From the NCBI GenBank assembly GCA_030272585.1, contig BSYQ01000009.1, positions 2,852,001-2,916,000 of the forward strand: DNA of 64,000 nucleotides, given 5' to 3'. The notes under the pieces are model-generated. The model was not told where the DNA came from and did not search any database. It saw only the letters and a program-made list of their open reading frames with translations. This DNA is from Bryopsis sp. KO-2023 (Eukaryota > Chlorophyta > Ulvophyceae > Bryopsidales > Bryopsidaceae). Shown here in pieces: positions 37,358 to 47,900 of the stretch (position 1 is the stretch's first letter; every line of letters begins with the position of its first letter). The position numbers were made by a program, and so were the translations under genes.

Positions 37358-38430
37358 GGATGGTTTTGAGGGGAATATGCACGATGCGAACGGAGGAAAT
37401 CGATTGGATGTACAGAGGGGGTGCTGGAAGCCTTTTTCCGGAGGTGACAAACATTTTTAAATCTGCCCTAAGTAATGTGTCCAGGTGGCTTCTGTTCTTT
37501 TGTTCACAGACAAGAGGCAGGTGTTTTTGAAAGAATCAAAACTTGACATGGACCGACCAGGATTTAAAACCTCAGCCACACCCGAATACGTCAAATTTCC
37601 TGTCAGACCTGCTCTATATCACCTTGCTCATGACTGTTTTCGTTCACTTTTTTTTGCATCTGCATGATGTCCAAATAATTGCTTTTGACACGGACAGGGC
37701 TGGGCTTAATTTTTATCCATTCTTTCCGACTCAGAGAAAGAGGATCCACTTGCTTCCTATTACAAGCAGCTGACATCGCCTGACTTAGACACTGTGGAGA
37801 GAGCGGTAAGTAAAAACCACAAAAACGTCTTTCTTGGCGTAGTTTTTTTTTTATTTTTCAAGAGAGACAGTCATTAGACCAAAGCTCTGTGTAATCACAT
37901 GCAGGCAAATCGATGGAGGCGATGGGAAATGACCGTCATGTTTTCTGGGAAATGCATAGTGAAGGCCGGAGAAATTTTCAATGCGGCTTGGGAACCCATC
38001 GCATCCATTATGAAAAAAAGGGGCGGTGAAAAGAAGCCCGATAAAAAAGACGACGATGCCGATGGTGGGAAACCTAAACCCACGAGGTCGATTTCTCATG
38101 CGCAGCCTTTGCTGGAATGCCACTATTCCATTAATGGTGCATTTTTGGATGAGCCTCTGATTGCTGGGGTGGATAGGTACGACAGTGCATGGTATCTGAA
38201 TGTTTTCAGAGAAAGCTTTAAAACTTCCCTCCCAGAAGCCCTACGAAACGTACTGCCATGACTGAAAGCTTGATGTGGTCTGTTCACTGCATGCAGCAGT
38301 GCGCACAAGTGAGGATGCCTCTTAATTTCTGTGCTTTTTTTCTCCCCATTTGATGGTGTGTTTCTGTGGATTTAGGATTCGTGACATTCCATGCATCGGG
38401 GTGCAAGGGCGGCTGGATTTTGTCCGTTTG
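37358..38430 (+). pseudogene. Internal fragment of a proline iminopeptidase gene inside the CACTA-like element
   Basis: Four exon-like pieces with GT-AG borders follow the order of prolyl aminopeptidase (peptidase family S33). 37358-37443 has MVLRGICTMRTEEIDWMYRG then GAGSLFPE. 37735-37805 has LASYYKQLTSPDLDTVERA. 37905-38177 has ANRWRRWEMTVMF, then a lysine- and aspartate-rich insertion, then LECHYSINGAFLDE. 38376 onward has RIRDIPCIGVQGRLDFV. In intact enzymes the HGGPGGG loop, the nucleophile GGSWGS and the final catalytic His segment lie outside this span, and I found none of them in the flanks. The piece therefore lacks the catalytic Ser and His and probably cannot work. Retained introns mean it was copied as genomic DNA, not from mRNA. 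Confidence 0.72.
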
Positions 38431-38508
38431 AGTTCTCCACAACATTATCGCACGTCCTCGTTTTTTTGCTGGATAACCACGGCGTGGTTACCACGCTTAT
38501 CGAGTGGG

Positions 38509-38659
38509 TGATTACATTTTGGGCCAGGCGATGGAGGCTGGGGAAACAGTCACTTTTAACGGGATGACCTTGGATAGGAACGAAATCGACCTGGAGTACC
38601 TCCACCAAAACATGCAAAGGTCCTCAGGACAGGGAGGAGCTCTGGGTCTTGACAAATAA
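38509..38659 (+). CDS. Unknown C-terminal coding fragment inside the CACTA-like element
   Basis: A frame ending at TAA 38657-38659 contains ILGQAMEAGETVTFNGMTLD and RNEIDLEYLHQNMQ, then a glycine-rich tail. It has a protein-like composition and regular heptad-type helices, but I do not recognise the family. It may be a second captured host piece. Confidence 0.3.
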
Positions 38660-39811
38660 CCAAAATACCACTGATGTTGTATATGTACATCTGAATATAC
38701 AAAAACATATGTATATATGGGGGGCGTGGAAAACCCTTATCGTGGTGTTGTGATTGAAAAGATGCTGCCCAACGAAGCCATCTTGGCTTGAGGGTGAAAT
38801 GCATGAATTGAATATACGGGGAAAAAACTTCATAAGAATTTTACATTTCTCAGAAAACTATAGCACTTATTTCTCGTTTTGCGATTCTTGATCTTATAGG
38901 GAATACATTTTTTTTCTTCTTTTTCTGACATTTTTGATGTCGAGTAGTATTATAGGGGTTTCTGGAGCATAATCAAGCTGCCCGTGACAGGGTGTTTCTT
39001 TTTTTAGTTGGCGGGCTTTTTTTTCACCCCCGTTCCCTTCCAAAACCCAAAGAGTTTGGGTTGGGATAGTGTTTTGGGAAGTTTCTGAAATACCGAGGGG
39101 TTTTTGTAATAATTGTGCTTTTTTCTTTTTCTTTTTTGTGATGGATAGGAGGGGAGAATTGATTTCTTTCCTGTCTGTCTGTATTAATCAACCACACTGA
39201 TTAGTTGTTTTTTCTTTGTTCAAGACACAGACACCAGCATTTGGCATAGTTTTTTCGAGGGAGTTTTTCTTCTTTGTGTTACTAATGATACTGACACATG
39301 GGGTGGTTTTCTTTTTTTTTAACATTCTGAAGTTGTTGCAAGAACTTTGAAAAAAAAAAAAAAGAGGTCGCATGGCCAGTCTATTTGTTGTTTACAGTTG
39401 GGGGCAAGATCGAGTGCCTTTGGGGAAAAAAAGGTACATATATTGAATCAACAAAAAAAGAAAAAAAGAAATTCAAGAAGTGACTCCGAGAGGGTCAACC
39501 ATAGTTTTCTTAGAAGAAATCCATTTGGAGTATGATTGCAGGCGCATCTGCAATAGCAGATCCGGGATCGACACCTGGAATCATCAATCGAATCATCAAT
39601 CAAATCCTCAATCTATTCCCCCAAATTCATCAATTCCACATCCAGAAAACAGGTTTCAGTGGCACCCACCGACACCGTCGGCGACACCGTCACCGACGTC
39701 ATTGTCGCCGACACACCGTCGTTATGACGTCGGCGACGCGTCGGTCACACTTTTCAGGCAGCGTCGCCGACGTGACGTCGGTGACGCTGGTGACGTCGGC
39801 GACACCGGCGT

Positions 39812-39990
39812 CGCCGACGTTTTCGTCTTGCGAACGACGTTTCGTCGGCGACGCTGTGTCGGCGACGGCGTCGGCGACGTCACTGAAACCGTCGGCGACG
39901 CTACTGAAACCGTCGGCGATGCCGTCGCCGACGCCGTCGGCGACACAGCGTCGCCGACGAAACGTCGTTCGCAAGACGAAAACGTCGGCG
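39812..39990. repeat. Near-perfect 68-bp-arm palindrome in the right subterminal array
   Basis: Left arm 39812-39879 and right arm 39923-39990 are reverse complements with one mismatch, around a 43-bp spacer that itself holds two copies of an ACTGAAACCGTCGGCGA-type unit. Confidence 0.9.
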
Positions 39991-40008
39991 AAAGAGCGTC
40001 GGCGACGC

Positions 40009-40048
40009 GTCGGCGACGGCGTCGGCGGTACCCCCCTTCCGCCTTGTG
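40009..40048 (-). repeat. Right terminal inverted repeat, 40 bp
   Basis: Reverse complement of 35367-35406 without mismatch. Confidence 0.9.
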
Positions 40049-40051
40049 TTC
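40049..40051. repeat. Target-site duplication, right (TTC)
   Basis: TTC directly after the right terminal inverted repeat. Confidence 0.7.
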
Positions 40052-40631
40052 TCTGGCAGCAAGGGGCACCTCCAAGGGAAAGTGAATGCCCTGCAGGGCA
40101 TCAGCCCATCCACCTGGATAAGCTAAAAATAGACCGGGCGCAGCATTGGATTACTCATTTGATTTGACGCCCAGTGCAGTGGGCAGCTGCGATGACCTCT
40201 CGGCAGACCTACGCACGTTCCAATGCCACCTATCTGTCGTACGCGCGCGCAGCTCGAACAGATAAGAGTTGGCGGCTCGGACTTGCAACCACTTGCGACT
40301 TGTGAGTTATTTGTGTGGAGACTTTGGCCAAGACTGTGGAGACTTCGATACTGGTGTTCAACTTTTCAGCAATCGTAGCAACGGAGATGGCGGAGGTAAA
40401 CCACTTGGGCGCCTGTTAAGCGTTTGCAGCAGAGATCAAGTGTCCGGCGTCGACGCCGATCGGTGTTTCTGGTCTTGATTGGCTTTTTCTACGTTTTTTG
40501 CTTTTGTTGCAAGCCGATCTGTTTCGTTTCGTGTCGTCACGTGCGTTTCTGTGCGGGGGGCGCCAACAGATGTTCATAATCATCTTGGTGTCGATGATCT
40601 TTTCACGTGCGCGTGTGTTTGTTTTTTACAG

Positions 40632-41156
40632 TCCGATGGAAACAAAACCCGCGCTGTCGATAGGATCCTCTCCCTTTTCGATATGAGGGAACTCGGCGAG
40701 CTGAAGCAAAGGAAAAAACAAGAAAACGACGGCAAGAGTATGAAGGCGAAGATGGACGAAGAGGATCCCACTTTCTCGACGGCAAAGCTTACGAATGTGT
40801 CGTCGGGTTTGGTTGGGTCGAGCAAAGGGGAAAAAAGCAAACGCAATGGCGCTGAAAAAAAGCCTGTGTCGTCGTTGGGATTCGTTGGATCGAGAAAAGG
40901 GGAAAAAAGCAAACGCGACGGCGCTACAAAAAAGCCTGCGTTGTTGAAACTGTACGTGGAACCTTGTTCGGAAGGGGCGCTTTGCAAGTGCGGGTGCAAC
41001 CGGAATCGAGTGGAGAAAAGAGTTCTTTACGAAATAGACAGCAATGCCAGGAAAACAAAACGAAATAGAAACCAGGAGGGAGGGGACCAGAAAAAAAGAA
41101 AGAAGACCTTTTTTCCAAACCTTACACAGGAAAGTGGAAGGAGATGCCTTAGGTAG
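40632..41156 (+). CDS. Repeat-family protein, copy A, unknown function
   Basis: The exon begins after a TTTTTTACAG acceptor and is open to the TAG at 41154. It encodes RAVDRILSLFDMRELGELKQ, a lysine-rich stretch, then two related modules, VSSGLVGSSKGEKSKRNGA and SSLGFVGSRKGEKSKRDGAT. A cysteine cluster CSEGALCKCGCNRNRVEKRV follows, then a strongly basic end RKTKRNRNQEGGDQKKRKK that could be a nuclear localisation signal. No family recognised. The frame is intact and well conserved with copy B, so the protein may be made or was until recently. Upstream exon(s) not located. Compared with copy B it lacks about 187 bp at the start of this exon. Confidence 0.55.
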   Translation, partial: SDGNKTRAVDRILSLFDMRELGELKQRKKQENDGKSMKAKMDEEDPTFSTAKLTNVSSGLVGSSKGEKSKRNGAEKKPVSSLGFVGSRKGEKSKRDGATKKPALLKLYVEPCSEGALCKCGCNRNRVEKRVLYEIDSNARKTKRNRNQEGGDQKKRKKTFFPNLTQESGRRCLR

Positions 41157-41309
41157 GCAGAGTGGGGGATGGGTACTTGTCTGAATTCAAAATTTTAATA
41201 CTTTACACTCTCTCATCTTGTGCACTTTTGTTTCATCAAGAGCTTTCCCAAACAGCCAATGTTAATCCCTTCAATATTGTCATATTGTTATCGGTGTTTC
41301 CAAAAATCC

Positions 41310-41333
41310 AGGTGGTGTTGGAGAACACCACCT
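41310..41333 (+). repeat. Conserved hairpin in copy A
   Basis: A perfect 10-bp inverted repeat, AGGTGGTGTT with AACACCACCT, around a GGAG loop. Copy B keeps the same stem with loop GAAG. Confidence 0.85.
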
Positions 41334-41672
41334 AGAAACAACAGCCAGCCCAAGTTTTTTAACTTTTCAACAGCACCTCCAACTTCCACCAGCCAGCCCT
41401 TATATAAATACAACTGAAATGAACTTAAATCTTGACCAGCATCTCACCCCCTTCAAAAGTCTAGCTTGTTTTTTTGGCCCCATCCCCCACCAAAGAATAA
41501 AATGTTGGTTCAGACTCAGATGTTCTGATGCTAGATGCTGTTTTTGTTTCTTGGGTTGATTTGAAAAGTGATGGCAATAGTGGTCCTGAATGCTTAAGTG
41601 CCGGTGGTGCATGTCTGTCTGTTTAGCATGTCTGTCGGGCATGTTAAAATCAAAAACAAATTATGGCCTGCA

Positions 41673-42319
41673 TATGATGGATTTTGCTTGTGCTGCTATT
41701 CTGGTTTTGCTGGACACAAGAGTGGCAGTCTCAGTGTTCAAAGACAGAGAGGAGGCAAAACTGAGCTCCCACTTTAGAACACACTCCGAAATTTCCCACG
41801 CAAAATTCCCACCAACAAAACAAACGGGGCATTCCATTGTCAAGAAATGCACCGCAGTAGCCATCCACCAAACCGCATACACTAATCCTTTTTTCTTATT
41901 CCTTCCGAAGGACCACCTCTACAAGCCCCACTCCGATCTTTTCCTTTTCCCCTTACGAAAATAACCAACAAAAACAAAAAACACTGGCAAACCTAATAAA
42001 AAACGTCGAAAAATGAACTCATTCTGTCGAAAGTTCTGTGATATATGTCTGGCGATTATTAAACCCAACCCTCAAAAGGATTTGGCCAGCCAACAGTAAC
42101 CTATAGGTAGCTACATAACCGAGGCATCGTTTTCCCAACCAAAAGAGGGACCGGGAGAATGTACGTAGTCTCTTCCAACCACATATTATTTTTGCCTCGA
42201 AGAAAAACAAGATAATTGCTGTGCCAAACGGTAGCCCTCCCCGAACGAAAGCAATGGACTGCTCCTTGGGATCTTGATGCTTAGTAAGAAGAAAAAAGCT
42301 TTTTTGGGGGGGCGTTCCC
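41673..42319. other. Intergenic, copy A to CAP gene
   Basis: No supported gene. It holds the 3' side of the CAP gene. Confidence 0.4.
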
Positions 42320-44173
42320 TTATCCGAAAAGCAAGCCACCACCACCACCACGCAGGCCGCAAAGAATGGGGAGCAGACATCCTTGCCTTTTCTTTCTTCC
42401 ACCACGACCACCCTTTCTCCCGGTGTCGAACTCTCCCTGCAGTCAACCCAGGAGATATAAAATATACATAAAAAATATCCGAAAAAAACAAAACCGAAAG
42501 AAATTGATGAGTGCATGAATTAATAAAGAAGAAAGTCCCTAGCTCAACTCACCGCCACGATGGGCTGTTGAGCTGGGCCTCTGCCTCCTCCATAGCAGCA
42601 GTTTCCACCAGTGCTGCATCCGTAAGTCTGAATAAACCACCACCATCTATCTCATAAAACAATCTTACTGCGATGATAACATTCCAAATCTTAAAACAAA
42701 AAAAGATTCGCCAGTCGCAACTTCCAGCAGAACCCACCTCCCCCCCCCAAAAAAAAAAATTAAATTAAGATAAATTAAAAAAATTGGAAACAGTTTTTCT
42801 TCAAATACTTGAAATTGAGCAGATTCTATTGAGGGAAAGGACCAAAAGAAATTGAGCCTTAATTTCCCAGAGGGAGGGCATATTTTTTCCCAGATTAGTA
42901 AGACACCTGGGTGGTAAGGCATGATCCCGTGGAGCAATCCACAGCAGTCCCCATGCTGTCATATGCACAGTTCTGCAACATCAAAAACCCACTCTTAAGC
43001 CATACTTCATTTGTTCAAAAAAATAATGTTATTAATTTTTAAACGAAAGAAACATGTGTCAAAAAAACAACACAAAGACACCAAAAATACTTACCACCAG
43101 GTTGGCACGATGTCCAGGGGAGCTGATAGGCACGACAAAAAAAAAAGGTGCCTCAGATAAAGACAACAAAAAAGTCATTCTGATGCCAGCAGCAACCCCA
43201 CTTTTCAAAAAAAAAAAAGAAAAGAATTGAAACTTATGATCGATCCTGTTCAAGTACTTAATTTTTTTCTTGGTGGAGATTGGAGGGTTTTTTTTCGCTT
43301 ACCACATCCAGCCGGCAACGACGTCGAAAGCAGTGTTGTATCCATTGGCAAGATTTTCTGCAACAGTGCCCCCCGTGAAACCGGCACTAAAAATCCTACC
43401 GCTGAAATCCCTGCAAAACGCAATCGACAAGTCCGTGTTCATTCTTGCACAAAAAAAAATTAGCAAAGAATATAATTGCAATTTGCCCAGTAAAAAACAA
43501 ACAAAGAGCAAAACGAATTTTCCATCCTTTTTTTTTTTCAACTTAGATAAAAGTGAGTTAACTTACCCATGCGCAAAGAAACCTCTTGCAGCCATGTCTG
43601 ACGTATGCCAAGATGCAGCTGTTGTCAAAGCATTGTTTGCCCACATCGCTGGGGCAGCACCCTGCCCGACCAAAGATTTGACAAGATATTTGATATTTGA
43701 TATTCTAGTGATGCAAGATATTTTTATAATGAACTCTGTGGACAGGGTTATCCAAAAAAGAAAAGAAAAAGAGAAGAGAAAGAAAAACATGCAAAACACT
43801 GCCAACTTACAGCGGCACCACACATAGCAGATCCCCATTGTCCAGGGTTTGATCGAACAGCATTCACGCAATCCTCCACCTGAGATTTCGCAAAATTATC
43901 CAACGATTAGAAATGTCAGTACAGAAACGCAGCATTTGATCTCGACCCGGATCCCAATCGGCCGCAAAAAAAAAAAACAATTCAAGCCATGGCAATCCCT
44001 TGAACAAAAAAACGAAGCCCCGAGCCGGGCGTGTTTGTTTCAGATCTTTTCCTAGATGAGCGCACCAGTTGCGGCGTCAAATTGGTCTGGGAGCAAGTGT
44101 ACTGCGCGTCAGCGATCAAGGCTCCGATCGCCAGCGCCGCCATCATGCATGGGAAAACCTGGAACGAACGCAT
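42320..44173 (-). CDS. Secreted CAP-superfamily (SCP/PR-1-like) protein with Cys/Gly-rich tail
   Basis: Eight exons (44066-44173, 43811-43879, 43567-43661, 43303-43410, 43095-43122, 42907-42972, 42553-42627, 42320-42436) join in phase to 221 residues. Residues 1-23 form a clear signal peptide, MRSFQVFPCMMAALAIGALI then ADA. The CAP domain follows: VEDCVNAVRSNPGQWGSAMC, MWANNALTTAASWHTSDMAA then RGFFAHG, GGTVAENLANGYNTAFDVVA then GWM, and SPGHRANLV. The His of FAHG, Glu of AEN and His of PGHR are the CAP cavity residues. After the domain come SCLTTQTYGCSTGGNCC and a Gly/Arg-rich end. CAP proteins are extracellular with varied sterol-binding, defence or matrix roles; the role here is unknown. 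Confidence 0.87.
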
Positions 44174-44908
44174 AATGGCTGCTGCAGCACAAAAAACACC
44201 AGCTGTTCTTTCCACACCAGACGCTGCGATTCCGCGCGATTCCACTTCCTGCTTCCTACTCGAGCCACCTACAGAAAAAACAACCAAGCCCTGTGCGTCA
44301 TTCTTTTCGCTCCGAAATCCAGCATGCAGCCACCAGCCCCTCTGTGGAGAATGGTCTGACCTGGACGAACACTCCACCCTTCGTTGGCCTCCTTTCCGGT
44401 GAAAACCAAATAGGGGCGGCGTTGTTTTAAATACCTGGAGCGTCACATCATATTCAGTCTGATGGAGGCCGACGTGAACTGAATTTCGCATGAAATGTCC
44501 GATCATTCATGGACACCCTCTGGCCTGAATTTCCAAAAAAGTCCCAACTTGCAATGATTGCGTGTTGGCTGAGGAGCCACTCAACTGACAACCCAACCTT
44601 CAAGCTGGGTTGCATCTCCACAATTGGTGGAATTCCAGAAAACAAAAAAAAGTGTTTCAACAGAGAACCATGGAAAATTATTCACATAAATTAGTAACAA
44701 ATTGATGTCGATCAGCACACCAAAGCCGTTTGATCTCTACCCAGACCACGTGACTTTTCACGTGGCGTAAAGAGCCCACCTCCGACGCTCTATACCTCTT
44801 TTTCGTCTCCTCCCACGTTACGCTTTGAGCGCCCCCCGTGTTCTTTCCATATTTTTCGAAACACTTGCCTAGCCTTCGGCTCCAGGCGACGCTCGCGAGA
44901 AAACAAGA
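44174..44908. promoter_or_regulatory. Divergent region between CAP and plastid EF-G genes
   Basis: 735 bases between outward-facing starts. Short frames only. Presumed to carry both promoters; no motif named. Confidence 0.4.
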
Positions 44909-47900
44909 ATGCAGAGTCGTTGCAGCGCCCCCACCCAAGCCACTCGTGGCGTGATTTCCTGCGCCGGCCGAGTCGCTAGGCAGACTCCAGCGCCAGGCTG
45001 CAATGTCGCGCCAAAACACGCGACCCTCGCCACCTTTGGCAAGTCTTTGTCTGGCGTCAAGGTGATTTGGTCGAATTTTTTTGAAAGACTGCCGTTCAGT
45101 TTTGTTCGAAAAACGTGTATGTAACAAGCTGCGGTGGTTTTCATTGGCCACAGGTCGTGGGTGCCGCTTCTGTGAAGAAGGAGCAATCCTCCCGCAGTCT
45201 TCCAATCGTTTGCGCGGCCGGTGGGTGTCTCAAGGAAAAACTTCGTTCCCTGGCTGTTGTTCCTAAAGCTGCGCATAATGAGTGAACGGTCGTGCTGATT
45301 GTTTTTTTGTTTTCTGGAGTAGACGTGGATGTCAGCCGTTCTTTCCCGCTGAACAAATACAGGAATATCGGTATCATGGCCCACATCGACGCCGGAAAGG
45401 TGACCTTTGTTGGGTTGCTTCAAAACCAACTTTCAGACCTTCCAATCCCTTTTACCAAAACCTGAACAAAAATCAAGAAAGATGGGTGAAAACCACCCTT
45501 CCCCCCCCCTAAAAAAATCAAAAACAAAAATCAAAAACGATTTCCATCTGATCCTGAGCTTGGGCAGCAAAAATGCCCAAATCATCCAGCACTAATGGAT
45601 TTTTAAAAATTTAATCTTATTCTTTGGCCTGCTGTTTGTAACGCAGACCACCACCACTGAGCGAGTGTTGTACTACACCGGAAAGAGCTACAAGATTGGT
45701 GAGGTGCATGAGGGTGCGGCCACCATGGATTGGATGGAACAAGAGCAGGAGCGTGGAATCACCATCACCTCTGCTGCCACCACCTGTATCTGGGACGACC
45801 ACAGAATCAACATCATCGACACCCCAGGGCACGTCGATTTCACCCTGGAGGTCAGCATTGCACCAACACAGTCAAATTTCTAGCTCAAAGTTTCAGGTTT
45901 GGGGAGTTTTTGGCCCTGTGGGAAAGCATTGGGGGGGGATGATGGCAATTCTATGGCAAAAAGATCGTACTCAGCGAATTCCATCGATGCTTTTATTTTG
46001 TCATTAGCTGTTGGAGTTGTTCTTGCTGTCGAACTGTGGTGTGGGACTGACATGGAGATTGTCCATTGTGTTGCTCTGCTGCCCCGGTGCCATTTTCGAA
46101 ATAGTTCCCCAACATGACTGAACTGTTTTCTTCTCCGATATATCTTTCTTTGTTTAGACGTTTGCTGGAATGTGGGCTGCGGTGATGTCTATAGGTAGAG
46201 CGTGCTCTCCGTGTGTTGGATGGAGCCGTCTGCGTTTTCGACGCGGTTGCTGGAGTCGAACCCCAGTCGGAGACCGTGTGGCGTCAGGCCGACAAATACA
46301 ATGTGCCCAGAATTTGCTTCGTGAACAAAATGGACCGCATGGGAGCCAATTTCCTGAGGACTTGCAACATGGTGATCAAAAATCTCGGAGCCACTCCGGT
46401 CATCATGCAGCTGCCCATCGGCGCTGAGGCTGACTTTGCTGGAGTCATCGATCTCATCAAAATGAAGGCCATCGTGTGGAACGGAGAGGAGCTGGGTGCG
46501 TCTTTCGACGTGACTGATATTCCTGAGGAATACAAGGAGCAAGCCCAGGAATACAGGGACAAGCTGCTGGAGACTGTTGTGGAAATCGATGATGATGCCA
46601 TGATGTTGTTCCTGGAGGGTGAGTACGGTAGCCCCTGTTGAATTTTTGCGTTCTGCTAACCCCCCCTCCCCCCTGCACCAAGATGTATATGGCGGCATAT
46701 TGAGGAAAAGGAAATGTTGTGGAGAGTGTGCGTTTGATATCTCTGCATCGCGTTCCATCGGCAATTTCTTTCCCCCTGAAGCAGGTGCATCTGTTGTAAC
46801 AGAATGGAGGGGGGTACTAGGATCAAATCCATCCAGCTGTGCATACAACAATGTTTGAAATGGGTCGAATGGTTACGTAAGTGGCTGTGGAGGTGTTGAA
46901 ATGATGGTGGAAAACATTGCTGGTGTTTTCAGGCGAGGAGATCGATGAGGCCACCCTCAAGAAACTCGTCAGGAAGGGAACTGTCGACGGCGCCTTCACT
47001 CCCATGTTCTGCGGAACCGCCTACAAGAACAAGGGTGTCCAGCCGCTGTTGGATGCGGTCATCGACTACCTCCCAGCCCCCACCGATTTGGAGGCCGTCA
47101 AAGGAACAGCAGTGAACGACGCCGAGGTTGCCCTCTCTCGCGATTCGGCCGATGAGGCCCCATTCTCCGCCTTGGCATTCAAAATCATGACCGATCCATT
47201 CGTGGGGAGTTTGACCTTCTGCAGGATCTACAGTGGGGTCCTCGATGCCGGCTCGTACGTACAGAACGCCACCAAGGGTAAGAAGGAGCGAGCCGGGCGG
47301 ATCTTGGAGATGCATGCCAACAGCCGGGAGGACCTCAAGCGTGCCTATGCTGGTGACATCATCGCCATTGCTGGTTTGAAGGATGTGTATACCGGGGACA
47401 CCCTGTGCTCCGGGTCAGACCCCATCATTTTGGAGAGGATGGAGTTCCCAGATCCCGTGATCAAAATCGCCATCGAGCCCAAATCCAAGGCTGATGTCGA
47501 GAAGATGTCCACCGGTTTGATCAAATTGTCGCAGGAGGATCCCTCCTTCCATTTCTCAAGGGATCAGGAGTCCGGCCAGACTGTCATCGAGGGTATGGGA
47601 GAATTGCACCTGGACATCATCGTGGACAGGCTCAGGAGGGAGTTCAATGTGGACTGCGACGTCGGTGCTCCACAGGTGGGTTACAATACATCGATACCCC
47701 GAGGCAAGAAAGAAACTTCCTCTCGGTGGGAACACCATGACATACGATTGCAACACTTAATGTTTGGTTAGAGGATGGCGACGCTTGGAACCTCTCCAAA
47801 ACGGATGGAAAGTTTCGAGTCATTGGTGGTGTGTGTTTCTCTGACCTGATGTGTGATTACTGATTTATTTATTATTTATTTATTTGCATGTGTAGGTGAA

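Larger units (their letters stand above)
35367..40048. mobile_element. CACTA-like DNA transposon, non-autonomous, carrying host gene pieces
   Basis: A 4,682-bp unit bounded by perfect 40-bp terminal inverted repeats beginning CACAAGGCGGAAGGGGGGTA, flanked by a 3-bp TTC duplication. Both ends continue into dense subterminal arrays of the 10-mer GTCGGCGACG and its complement (35.39-35.73 kb and 39.66-40.03 kb). Termini starting CAC, a 3-bp duplication and long subterminal repeat arrays are the signature of the CACTA (En/Spm) superfamily, although the fourth and fifth bases are AA and not TA. I see no transposase. The interior instead holds exon-like pieces: one at about 36152-36263 (ELHKFVERLNKEGRL), one at 36989-37160, a proline iminopeptidase segment at 37.36-38.43 kb, and an unknown C-terminal frame ending at 38659. 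The arrays are much richer in GC than the interior. Confidence 0.78.
40532..41672 (+). repeat. Repeat-family copy A
   Basis: Homologous along its whole length, in inverted orientation, to 62610-63960, with roughly 5 percent difference judged by eye. It includes a coding exon, a 3' flank and a conserved hairpin. Homology stops abruptly near CACGTGCG on the left and near ATTATGGCCTG on the right. No terminal repeats or target duplications seen. Copy number in the genome is unknown. Confidence 0.85.

Noticed and set aside
46189-46851. 220-codon minus-strand frame
   Set aside because: Antisense shadow of EF-G exon 4.
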